Below are positions 16,867 through 24,851 of a stretch of DNA of 64,000 nucleotides, in pieces (the first letter of the stretch is position 1; each line of letters begins with the position of its first letter). The notes beneath the pieces are model-generated. The model was not told the DNA's origin, did not search any database, and was given only the letters and a program-made list of their open reading frames with translations. The stretch spans positions 62,001 to 126,000 of the forward strand of contig NZ_JAKKIE010000003.1 in assembly GCF_021742065.1 (NCBI RefSeq). The letters are read 5' to 3'. Both the position numbers and the translations under genes were made by a program. The stretch is from Rhizorhapis sp. SPR117. Lineage in GTDB: Bacteria > Pseudomonadota > Alphaproteobacteria > Sphingomonadales > Sphingomonadaceae.

Positions 16867-19200
16867 ATGTTGGAGGCCTGCCGCATCGATCCACCGGATA
16901 GCGACCCGGTGAGCGCCGTTCTCAAGTGGGTGTTGCTGGTTGTCGCGATAGCCACATTCGGTCTGCTCGCCTGGGCGACGGTGATGACTTACCGCGCGGC
17001 GCCGCCACAACCCGAGCGGCTTGTTTCCGCGAGCGGCGCCGTGCTGATGACGAACGCGGACATCGTGGCTGGCAAGGGCGGTTTCCAGAAAGCCGACCTG
17101 ATGGATTATGGCAGCCTCTACGGCATGGGCTCCTATTACGGCGAGGATTATACCGCGTCGATCCTGGTGCGGCTCGGCACCGCTTCCCGGGAGGCTGCCG
17201 CGCGCGCCGGCGGTGGCAGCTCCTTCGCCGCGCTTCCGCCCGACCAACAGGCCGCGGCGACCGCGACGATGCAGCGCGCGTTGCAGGAGATCGATCTTAC
17301 CCGGCGTGACGTCATCCTGTCAGACCCTGTCGCCGCCGCGGTCCTTCAGGTCCGAAATGAGGTGGCGGGGACGCTCAACATCGCCGATCCCGCGAGCGGC
17401 TGGACCTCCGCTTATAGTCTGACGCCGACGCTCGCTCGGCAGACCGCCGATTTTCTCGTCTTTTCCTCGCTCACTACGGTCGCGCGGCGGCCCGGCGTCA
17501 CCTGGTCCTGGACCGAGAACTGGCCCTATGAGCCCCTGGTTGGAAACACGCCGACCACCAATACGTTCAAATGGACCTGGATCAGCTTCTGTTTCACCTT
17601 CTTCGCCTTCGGCCTTGTGCTGTTCATCTACGAGTTCTTCCTCAGCAATCCCGACGATGCGCCCATGGATCCGGTGCTGTCGACCTTCCGGCCGCTAACC
17701 CGCAGCCAGAAGCGAATCGGCAAATATTTCCTGGTCGTGGCGGCTCTGCTGCTGGTGCAGATCGGCGCGGGTACCATCATGGCCCATTCCTACTACGATC
17801 GGACGAGCTTTTACGGCTATGACGTCAACAAGCTCTTCCCGTTCAACTTCCTGCGTGACGTCCACATCCAGGCGCCGATCGTCTGGATCGGTCTGTCCTG
17901 GATCGGAACCGCCCTGTTCCTCGCGCCCGCGATTGCCGGCGGCCGGGAGGCAAAGGGCCAGCATCTGCTGGTCGACTTGCTGTTCTGGGTCACACTATTC
18001 GTCGTCGGGGGCGCGCTCATCGGCGACTATCTCGGCATCATGGGCGTTATCGACCAGAACTGGTTCTGGTTCGGCAATCAGGGGCTGTCCTACATCCAGC
18101 TCGGCCGATTCTGGCAGATCGGCTTCTTCATCGGGCTGGCGCTGTGGAGCCTGTTGGTGATGCGCGCGCTGTGGCCCACCCAAGCCCTCTGGCGCACTGC
18201 GGCAGCGCAGTTCTGGACCGGGCGTATCCGCATGGAGCACCTGATCTGGGCGTCAACCATCAATATCGCCGTGCTTTACGTGTTCGGCATGATTCCGCTG
18301 ACCGGCATCGAGAAATCGTTCACGCTCACCGATTTCTGGCGCTGGTGGGTGGTCCATCTCTGGGTCGAGCAGTCGTTCGAGTTCTTTGCCGCCTGCATGA
18401 CCGCCTATCTGCTGATGTCGGTTGGCCTCGTGTCACGCAAGCTCGCCGAGCGCGCGACCTATTTCGAGATCATCCTGATCTTTCTTGGCGGGGTTATCGG
18501 CACCGGTCACCACCTCTATTGGGCCGGCGGCCCGAGCATGTGGGTGCCGATGGGGAGCATGTTCTCGTTCATCGAGGTGCTGCCGCTGGTGCTCCTGATC
18601 ATCGAGGCGATCAACCATTACCGGTTGATCAGGGCGCATCAGGAGTTCAAGTACCGGCTCGCCTATACCTACGTCATCGGCGCGGCTTTCTGGAATTTCG
18701 TGGGCGCCGGCGTGTTCGGGGGCGGCACGCTCAATGCGCCGCTCGTCAATTATTACGAGCACGGCACCTTCCTGACGCTCAACCATGCGCACACGGCGCT
18801 GTTCGGAGCTTTTGGCGAGCTTGCGATCGGGCTCATCTATTTCTGTCTGCGCTATATCCACGCCGACCGTCCGCGTTTCAGCGAGAAGCTCGGGAGGGCG
18901 GCCTTCTGGTTCTATAATGGCGGGCTGGTGCTATGGATCGTTTTCAATTTCTTTCCGATCGGTTGGTCGCAACTCGATGCGGTCTATGAGCATGGTCTCG
19001 CCTATGCGAGGAGCAGTACGTTCTACGGCACTGTGCGGTTTTGGCAGTGGATGCGGCTGCCGGGTGACGTGCTGTTCGCCATCGGCGCGGTGCTGATGGC
19101 CGTCGATTTCATCATGAAGCTGCGGCCGCTTTACCCGATGGCGCTCGACGGGCTGATCTTCCGCAGGGCGCTGCCGGTCAGCTCGCCGGCGGCGGAGTAA
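16867..19200 (+). CDS. norB: Quinol-dependent nitric oxide reductase (qNOR)
   Basis: The 777-residue protein is a single-subunit quinol-oxidising NO reductase that reduces 2 NO to N2O in the inner membrane. It has a signal-anchor helix at ~16-42, a periplasmic domain at ~45-235 and a 12-helix NorB core. Visible heme and FeB ligands are DVHIQAP (His ~333), VVHLWVEQSFEFF (His 497 and Glu 501), GTGHHLYW (His 548/549) and TLNHAHTALFG (His 640 and 642). Fusion of the cytochrome-like domain without a CXXCH heme-c motif marks it as qNOR, not cNOR. The start at 16867 follows GAGAGGATC. No nitrite or nitrous oxide reductase is nearby, so NO detoxification is more likely than full denitrification. Confidence 0.95.
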   Translation: MLEACRIDPPDSDPVSAVLKWVLLVVAIATFGLLAWATVMTYRAAPPQPERLVSASGAVLMTNADIVAGKGGFQKADLMDYGSLYGMGSYYGEDYTASILVRLGTASREAAARAGGGSSFAALPPDQQAAATATMQRALQEIDLTRRDVILSDPVAAAVLQVRNEVAGTLNIADPASGWTSAYSLTPTLARQTADFLVFSSLTTVARRPGVTWSWTENWPYEPLVGNTPTTNTFKWTWISFCFTFFAFGLVLFIYEFFLSNPDDAPMDPVLSTFRPLTRSQKRIGKYFLVVAALLLVQIGAGTIMAHSYYDRTSFYGYDVNKLFPFNFLRDVHIQAPIVWIGLSWIGTALFLAPAIAGGREAKGQHLLVDLLFWVTLFVVGGALIGDYLGIMGVIDQNWFWFGNQGLSYIQLGRFWQIGFFIGLALWSLLVMRALWPTQALWRTAAAQFWTGRIRMEHLIWASTINIAVLYVFGMIPLTGIEKSFTLTDFWRWWVVHLWVEQSFEFFAACMTAYLLMSVGLVSRKLAERATYFEIILIFLGGVIGTGHHLYWAGGPSMWVPMGSMFSFIEVLPLVLLIIEAINHYRLIRAHQEFKYRLAYTYVIGAAFWNFVGAGVFGGGTLNAPLVNYYEHGTFLTLNHAHTALFGAFGELAIGLIYFCLRYIHADRPRFSEKLGRAAFWFYNGGLVLWIVFNFFPIGWSQLDAVYEHGLAYARSSTFYGTVRFWQWMRLPGDVLFAIGAVLMAVDFIMKLRPLYPMALDGLIFRRALPVSSPAAE

Positions 19201-19261
19201 TCATGGGCAGGCCACGTTCGTTTGAGCGTGACCGGCGGCACAAAAATGAGGACCACGGCTT

Positions 19262-19609
19262 ATGGCACTGCATCACGCCAAACGAGGCGAAATCGTCGAT
19301 CTGGGGCCGCTCGGGCCGGGCTTGGGTGACGCTCGAACCGCTGCAATTATCAAGACCGATTATTTCGAGGCCATTCGGCTGATCGTCCATGCTGGTGCCG
19401 AAATCCCGCAGCACAGCGTTTCCGGGGAAATGACGCTGCATTGCCTGGAAGGGCGTGTCGAGCTTGCCATCGACTCCGCACCCGTCACCCTGAAGGCGAA
19501 CGAGTGGGTCTATCTCGACGGGGGAGCGCCGCACTCGGTGAGGGCGATCGAGAATTCTTCCCTCCTTCTGACGATCTTCCTTGGCCGAACTGCGGCCAGT
19601 CGGACATAG
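19262..19609 (+). CDS. Small cupin-domain protein
   Basis: A 115-residue single-domain cupin. The metal-binding motif 1 is partly kept (IPQHSVSGEMTLHCLEGRVEL, split here as IPQHSVSGE and MTLHCLEG) and motif 2 as GGAPHSVRAIE. Such proteins bind a metal and act as sensors, isomerases or dioxygenases; the reaction is not predictable. It starts 61 nt after norB with GAGG about 10 nt before the ATG and is probably cotranscribed with it. Small cupins next to NO reductase genes may help sense or handle reactive nitrogen, but this is inference. Confidence 0.75.
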   Translation: MALHHAKRGEIVDLGPLGPGLGDARTAAIIKTDYFEAIRLIVHAGAEIPQHSVSGEMTLHCLEGRVELAIDSAPVTLKANEWVYLDGGAPHSVRAIENSSLLLTIFLGRTAASRT

Positions 19610-19650
19610 TTCGCGGCTCCGAGACCGGCCGCCGAGAGAAAGGATGCACG

Positions 19651-19848
19651 ATGCCGCGTATCGCTCCACCCATCAACGCGGCTCGCAAGGAAGCGCGATC
19701 CGCCGCGGAGACCACTGAACAGATCTGCCCGAGATGCGGTCGGCCGCTAGATGCAGGCTATTCGTGCGATTGTCCCGAGCGCTGGGAAAACGAGGGCGGC
19801 GCGCCGCCGCCTGACGATCGGGACTCTCCGGAAGGACGAAGGTCGTGA
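19651..19848 (+). CDS. Small zinc-ribbon-like protein
   Basis: A 65-residue protein with a compact cysteine cluster, CPRCGRP then CDCPERW, consistent with a four-Cys zinc ribbon at about residues 26-45. The N-terminus is basic (MPRIAPPINAARKEAR) and the C-terminus acidic and proline rich. The ATG at 19651 has a good AGAAAGGA ribosome binding site. It lies 41 nt downstream of the cupin gene in the same direction. No named family is recognised; a nucleic-acid or protein-binding accessory role is possible. Confidence 0.6.
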   Translation: MPRIAPPINAARKEARSAAETTEQICPRCGRPLDAGYSCDCPERWENEGGAPPPDDRDSPEGRRS

Positions 19849-19891
19849 TCGGGTCTGCGGAAAGCAGCCACGCCCGGTGAATTCAGCTGAA

Positions 19892-20284
19892 ATGGCCAAC
19901 TCGCTCCCCGACATCCGGATCAAGCGTATCTACGAACCTGCGCATAAAGATGATGGTGCGCGGGTGCTGGTGGATCGGCTTTGGCCGCGGGGTGTGGACA
20001 AGGAAAGGGCGGCCCTGACCTTGTGGCTGAAGGAAATCGCGCCGAGTCCCGAGCTGCGCAAATGGTTCGGGCATGATCCGGCGCGGTGGAGCGAGTTCAG
20101 CCGCCGCTACCGGGACGAACTGGCACAAAACGATAGCGCTGTCGCGCGTCTCGCTCCATTGTCGGCCAACGGTCCGGTGACGCTCCTCTATGCCGCTCGC
20201 GACACCGAGCACAACCACGCGCGCGTGTTGGCGGATTATCTGCGCCTTCCCGGGAACGCGGAACATGGCCAACAGACGATATGA
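19892..20284 (+). CDS. DUF488 (YeaO-like) family protein
   Basis: A 130-residue protein with the DUF488 pattern: RIKRIYEPA at the N-terminus, RVLVDRLWPRGV, then WLKEIAPSPELRKWFGHD and WSEFSRRYRDEL. Members are small cytosolic proteins of unknown activity; several are near nitrosative- or metal-stress genes. The ATG at 19892 is used because homology starts soon after; a GTG at 19877 is an alternative. It is the last gene of the norB-cupin-zinc ribbon group and lies 43 nt after the preceding stop. Confidence 0.82.
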   Translation: MANSLPDIRIKRIYEPAHKDDGARVLVDRLWPRGVDKERAALTLWLKEIAPSPELRKWFGHDPARWSEFSRRYRDELAQNDSAVARLAPLSANGPVTLLYAARDTEHNHARVLADYLRLPGNAEHGQQTI

Positions 20285-20511
20285 GCCCGCGGGAATTCGA
20301 GCCACGCTCAGTCTTGTCGCACCCGTTGGGAACGCCTCTTGCTTCGGGGGCCGAGCTTCTCATGCCGGAGCGGCGGATCTCTTTCGAGCGACCGACTCCG
20401 CGCTTCCTGGGGCCAGCGGGTTTGGCGCTGCCCCCGTGCGGCAATCGCCCCTGTCCGATCCGCAAAGCGGGAGGCTCGGTCACGAGATCGCTCGCCGGTG
20501 AGATGCGATGA

Positions 20512-21627
20512 TCAGAGCGATCCGGAGTTCGCGGCGGCTATCATCTTCTTCACCTCCTCGCCGACGATCTCGGGCAGTAGCTCATCCTTGAGCGTGAGGA
20601 ATCCCTGAATAATGAGATCGCGGGCGGCATCCTCGCTCATGCCGCTGGACATCAGATATGCGAGCTTCTCCTGGCTGATCATGCCGATGGACGCCTCATG
20701 CGAGAGCTGGGCTTCGCTGCTCCGCGCCAGGAGAGACGGTACGGAAAGGATCTCGCCTTGCTCGGTGAGCTTGAGCCCGTTGCAGCCCAGGAAGCCTTTG
20801 GTGGCCTTCGCCTCGCCCACGAGCAGGGCCTTGTTCGAGATGCTGCCACCGGCTGAAACCATACGCGTGAGGCTCTCCGAATGCGCACCGCCGCCCTTCA
20901 GATGTATCTCGCTTTCCATGATCCGCTGTGTTCCGGCCGGTGCGAAGATGACCGACTGGTCGCTGGACATGCCGCCCTCCTCGATAATCGTCCGGCTCTC
21001 CGCATAGTGATGCTTTATGGGCGACATCTGGACCTTGCTGTCGGTGGACCGCGCGCCCTTGCCGACATGGCTGCGAGCATAGCTGTGAACCTCCATGCCT
21101 GCGCCCCATTGCTCGATCGACACCGAACGGCAGATCGCACCCTCGCGCAGGTAGGTTTCGGAGAGCGAGATATGGTGGCCTGAATGCACCCTCTTCGGCA
21201 CAGCCGAGCCGGAGATCATCTCGACCTCCGCGTCCTTCTCGATCAGGGTGACGTTGTGGTGGAATTGTCGTCCCTGCGGCATTTCCAGGAGCGTGAAGAG
21301 CTGCACCGGCAGCTGGACCTTCGCGCCGGCGCGGATCCGGACAAAATGGCCAACCGGCGCGTGCCGGCTCTCGGCGGCCTCGCGGACATGCGCATTCGCG
21401 TCCGGGTCGACGAGTCCGAACATTAGATCCTGCACCCAATCGTAGCGGAGTAGCGCATCCTTGAGCGGCAGGATCTCGACCTTCTCGTCATTGACACCGA
21501 TGTGCCTGACATCCTGGTTCACCACGACGCACGTCCCGGCACGCTCGCCTTCGGCGCCATAGCCGACATTGGCGAGCCGTTCCTTCTCTTCGGCCGTTAC
21601 GCCGGGATCGATATGCAGGGTGGTCAT
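20512..21627 (-). CDS. SufB/SufD-family scaffold protein of a minimal SUF-like pair
   Basis: The 371-residue protein is a SufB/SufD beta-helix protein, shorter than SufB (~480). The C-terminal core is clear: AQLSHEASIGMISQEKLAYL then MSSGMSEDAARDLIIQGF, matching the SufB pattern of a conserved His-Glu-Ala and the G-x3-EEA-x2-LI-x2-GF helix. GFLGCNGLKL holds a cysteine at the position where SufB has its essential Cys. Its ATG overlaps the stop of the SufC-like gene by 4 nt. No sufS, sufE, sufU or sufT is present nearby. The protein probably acts with the ATPase in iron-sulfur cluster assembly or transfer, distinct from the housekeeping Suf operon expected elsewhere in the genome. Confidence 0.85.
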   Translation of the reverse strand: MTTLHIDPGVTAEEKERLANVGYGAEGERAGTCVVVNQDVRHIGVNDEKVEILPLKDALLRYDWVQDLMFGLVDPDANAHVREAAESRHAPVGHFVRIRAGAKVQLPVQLFTLLEMPQGRQFHHNVTLIEKDAEVEMISGSAVPKRVHSGHHISLSETYLREGAICRSVSIEQWGAGMEVHSYARSHVGKGARSTDSKVQMSPIKHHYAESRTIIEEGGMSSDQSVIFAPAGTQRIMESEIHLKGGGAHSESLTRMVSAGGSISNKALLVGEAKATKGFLGCNGLKLTEQGEILSVPSLLARSSEAQLSHEASIGMISQEKLAYLMSSGMSEDAARDLIIQGFLTLKDELLPEIVGEEVKKMIAAANSGSL

Positions 21628-22382
21628 GGCTGCGTTCCTTTTTCCGGAGCCTGGAGCAAGGCGGTTGGCTTGGTGTAGCCGTTGCGCTGGATGTGCTTGA
21701 AAATTGCCAGGGGATCGCCCGAGAAGAGGATGCGACCATCGACCAGCATATGGCCGACGTCGGCCTGGATATGATCCAGGATGAAGCCGGTATGCGTGAT
21801 GACAAGGCCTGAGCGGGGCGCTTCGTCCCGCTCAGGCGCCCGCAGCAGCCGGTTGATGGCATTTCCGACGGCGGCGATGTGCTCCAGGTCCACGCCGCTT
21901 TCGGGCTCGTCGAATAGGCAGAGGCGGGGTCGCTGGAGGAAGAGTTTGAGCACTTCCCAGCGCTTTATCTCGCCGCCAGAGAAGCCGACATTGATGTCGC
22001 GGCCTGAGAAATCTCGAAGATCCAGCGCCGCGGCCTCCCGTCCGAGAATGTCTTGCGACCCGAGTGCCTTACTGAACTGGTCGACCGTCACACCTTCGAG
22101 GCCTGGTGGCCGCTGGAATGACATGCCCAGACCGAGCCGGGCACGCTCGTCTATGGGCAAAACGTCTATGCGGCGGCCGCGGAAATGGATTTCGCCGCTG
22201 GATATCAGGAAGGGCGGGAGCCCCATGATCGTCGCGAGCAGGCAGGATTTCCCCGATCCGTTGGGTCCGAAGAGAACGTGCAGCTCGCCCGCACCAACGG
22301 TCAGGTTGATGTCATGGAGGATCGCCGTTCCACTCGCTGAAACATCGAGATGGCGGATTTCGAGAGCGTCCGACGCCGACAT
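21624..22382 (-). CDS. SufC-like ABC ATPase
   Basis: The 252-residue ATPase has Walker A GPNGSGKS near 37-44, Q-loop SFQRPPG, signature NVGFSGGEIKRWEVLKL and Walker B LCLFDEPESGVD. The FSGGE-x-KR-x-E signature is specific for SufC. DEPESGVD instead of the DETDSGLD of E. coli SufC resembles archaeal and minimal-SUF homologues as I recall them. The start at 22382 has AAGGAG 5 nt upstream. It overlaps the SufB-like gene by 4 nt, so the two proteins are likely made in fixed ratio and form a complex. It is divergent from the GH130 gene. Confidence 0.87.
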   Translation of the reverse strand: MSASDALEIRHLDVSASGTAILHDINLTVGAGELHVLFGPNGSGKSCLLATIMGLPPFLISSGEIHFRGRRIDVLPIDERARLGLGMSFQRPPGLEGVTVDQFSKALGSQDILGREAAALDLRDFSGRDINVGFSGGEIKRWEVLKLFLQRPRLCLFDEPESGVDLEHIAAVGNAINRLLRAPERDEAPRSGLVITHTGFILDHIQADVGHMLVDGRILFSGDPLAIFKHIQRNGYTKPTALLQAPEKGTQP

Positions 22383-22715
22383 CTGGACTCCTTTCGCCAA
22401 GGCGATGGTTCCACGCGCGCACGGGCTGAGGATATCGGTAAAGATACTGAGGGACCGCTTTGTCGTCCGCCTGGGCCGCGATCACCAAGGGCACCCGCTT
22501 GCGGCGCGAACGCGTTCGGAACCGAGCTCTGGCTTGGTTCACTTATAGGCGGGGGACGATCTCCCAGCTCGCGATGGCCCAGGGGACACGGAAGTTCTCG
22601 AGCTCCAGCGCGGATAGAAGGGTGACGGAGTTCAAGACAGAACGGCTCCGGATGGCTACCCTCGGGCGGCCTTCCCCCGGGCAGCGAGTGATCTGGCGCA
22701 ATCGAGAGTGGATAG
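22383..22715. other. Divergent intergenic region between sufC-like and GH130 genes
   Basis: 333 bases with no gene. It must contain promoters for the SUF-like pair (leftward) and the GH130 gene (rightward). TATCGGTAAAGATA at 22435-22448 is a near-palindrome about 60 nt upstream of the SufC-like start. No TACGTA motif, IscR-type or terminator sequence was seen. Confidence 0.4.
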
Positions 22716-24014
22716 ATGATGAGTGATAATGGGCTTTTTCGCCATTCCGAGATTCACCTGCGACCCGATCCTTCCCGCACTGTTATCCGACCGTTCGACC
22801 TCGACTATCCGCAAGCATTCAGGAACGATGCGCATCCCCGGATGCAGCAGATCGCCGAACGCGTTCTGTCGCTTGATGACGCACGACTGCTCAAGGAGCA
22901 TGAGGCGATCATCGCCTCGCTCGCCGATCGGCACCGCGATATCGACAAGATCCTTCTTCGCCGATTCGACGAGATCCGCGAGCGCTTGCCGGCGGCGCAA
23001 GGGGCCAGCCGGGAAGCCGCGCTCGCGATCGGCGCCTATTTCAGCGAGGAATACTCCTACGAGGCTGCCGCGCTGTTCAATCCCAGCATGGTTTTGCGCG
23101 CGGACCAGACGGGCGCACCATCGGGCGGCGTGCGCTTCCTCCTGTCGTTGCGCGGCATCGGCGAAGGGCATATCTCCTCGGTCACCTTCCGGACTGGCAC
23201 CTGGAGTCCATCGGGCGGCTTCGCGCTCGACAAAGGCAGCAATCAGGCGATTTCGCCGCGCATCGACGCTCCGGCCGAGGGCGTCGAGAACGGCATGACG
23301 CGTGTGGTGTGCGAGGGAAGTGAAGACGTCTCCGAGAGTGTGCTGTTTCCAGTCACCGCGAGCCAGCAACGCGGTATCGAGGATCTGCGGCTGGTCCGCT
23401 TTGTCGAGGAAGACGGGCACGTCGAGTATCTCGGCACCTATACCGCGTTCGACGGCCGAGACGCGCGATCGGAGGTGCTGCGCGCGACCGGCTTCAGAAA
23501 TTTCGAAATGCATCCGCTCGCCGGATCGGCCGCTGCGGAGAAGGGCATGGCGCTGTTCCCGCGAAAGATCGACGGGCGGTTCGCGATGCTCGGGCGGCAG
23601 GACAGCGAAAGCATCTGGCTGCTCGCTTCGGATAGCCTCTACTCATGGGACGGCGGCATCAAGGTCGTCAGCCCGCGCTTCCCCTGGGAGTTCGTCCAGC
23701 TGGGCAATTGCGGCTCGCCGATCGAGATCGACGAGGGCTGGCTCGTCCTCACCCATGGAGTCGGCATGGCCCGCAATTATTGCATGGGAGCATGCCTGCT
23801 CGACAAGGCGGATCCTTCAAAGCTACTCGCCCGCACCCGCGAACCAATCCTGCGGCCAAGCCCGCATGAACGGGACGGTTATGTGCCCAATGTGGTCTAT
23901 AGTTGCGGATCGATCGTTCATGATCGGACGCTGCTGCTGCCTTATGGAGTCGCCGACAATTTCGCCGCCTTCGCCACCGCGTCGGTCGATGAGCTGTTGA
24001 AGGCCATGGAATAG
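22716..24014 (+). CDS. Glycoside hydrolase family 130-like (beta-mannoside phosphorylase type) protein
   Basis: The 432-residue protein resembles GH130 five-bladed propeller enzymes that phosphorolyse beta-mannosides. The N-terminal ~110 residues form an extra charged helical region (LKEHEAIIASLADRHRDID). The propeller starts near ~115 with EYSYEAAALFNPSMV, where the Glu/Asn pair is expected in the active site. Further motifs are LPYGVADN and THGVGMARNY near the C-terminus, which bind phosphate in characterised members. Tandem ATGs at 22716 and 22719 follow GAGAGTGGA. The next gene starts 57 nt downstream. A link to glycogen or mannose-containing oligosaccharide turnover feeding the pentose phosphate genes is plausible but not shown. 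Confidence 0.8.
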   Translation: MMSDNGLFRHSEIHLRPDPSRTVIRPFDLDYPQAFRNDAHPRMQQIAERVLSLDDARLLKEHEAIIASLADRHRDIDKILLRRFDEIRERLPAAQGASREAALAIGAYFSEEYSYEAAALFNPSMVLRADQTGAPSGGVRFLLSLRGIGEGHISSVTFRTGTWSPSGGFALDKGSNQAISPRIDAPAEGVENGMTRVVCEGSEDVSESVLFPVTASQQRGIEDLRLVRFVEEDGHVEYLGTYTAFDGRDARSEVLRATGFRNFEMHPLAGSAAAEKGMALFPRKIDGRFAMLGRQDSESIWLLASDSLYSWDGGIKVVSPRFPWEFVQLGNCGSPIEIDEGWLVLTHGVGMARNYCMGACLLDKADPSKLLARTREPILRPSPHERDGYVPNVVYSCGSIVHDRTLLLPYGVADNFAAFATASVDELLKAME

Positions 24015-24071
24015 GCTGGCCAGCTTTAGCCCAGCCTGTGCCCCGCAATAGATGCATATCGGGTACATCGC

Positions 24072-24779
24072 GTGACAAGCGTCTTGAAGAGCACGGATGA
24101 GCAAAAGCGTGCAGCCGCGGAAGCGGCGGTTGCCGAGATCGCCGACGGTATGCTCATAGGGCTGGGGACAGGCACCACGGCGAGCTTCGCTATCCAGGCG
24201 CTGGGCCGACGCGTCGCCCATGGTCTGTCCGTCCGTGCGGTCGCGACATCCGACCGCACCGCAGCTGCCGCGGCGGCAGCGGGCATCGCGCTTGTCGATC
24301 CCGCCGACGTCGCCGCGCTTGATCTGTGCATCGACGGCGTCGACGAGATCGATCCTTTCTTCCGTGCCATCAAGGGCGCCGGCGGCACGATGCTGCGCGA
24401 GAAGATCCTTGCTTCGGCGGCACGGAGGATGGTGGCGATCGCGGACAGCTCGAAAGCCGTCGGACGACTTGGCGCACGCCCTGTCCCGGTCGAGGTGCTG
24501 CCGCTGGCGAAGCGGTTTGTGGAACGGGGGATAGTGGCCGCGGGCGGAGAGCCGCAGCTCCGTCTCGACGCGCGGGGTTGCCCCTGGCGAACCGATCAGG
24601 GCAACATCATCCTCGACTGCGCCTTCGGCCCGATCGGTGATCCGGTCGCGCTGGCGGCTCGGCTTGCCGAAATTCCGGGGTTGCTGGGGCACGGACTCTT
24701 CGTCTCGGAAGTTGATGCCCTGTACCTCGGCACTCCCGACGCAGTTGTCAGGAGTGAACGGGGCGATTGCGCGTGGTGA
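24072..24779 (+). CDS. rpiA: Ribose-5-phosphate isomerase A
   Basis: The 235-residue protein interconverts ribose-5-phosphate and ribulose-5-phosphate. Diagnostic segments are GLGTGTTASFAIQAL (phosphate-binding loop), ATSDRT, CIDGVDEIDPFF (catalytic Asp/Glu) and KGAGGTMLREKILA. Length is typical of RpiA. The start is a GTG at 24072. It opens the pentose phosphate gene set; transketolase follows 72 nt later in the same direction. The C-terminal portion is slightly unusual in having SEVDALYLGTPDAV in place of the common FIGLADVVIVGT-like pattern, but the class is unmistakable. Confidence 0.93.
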   Translation: MTSVLKSTDEQKRAAAEAAVAEIADGMLIGLGTGTTASFAIQALGRRVAHGLSVRAVATSDRTAAAAAAAGIALVDPADVAALDLCIDGVDEIDPFFRAIKGAGGTMLREKILASAARRMVAIADSSKAVGRLGARPVPVEVLPLAKRFVERGIVAAGGEPQLRLDARGCPWRTDQGNIILDCAFGPIGDPVALAARLAEIPGLLGHGLFVSEVDALYLGTPDAVVRSERGDCAW

Positions 24780-24851
24780 ACAGTCTGTACTGTCGCATCC
24801 TTCACCGGATTGTATCGCTGCTCCGGCGCCGCGGAAGGATTGCGAGCTGAC

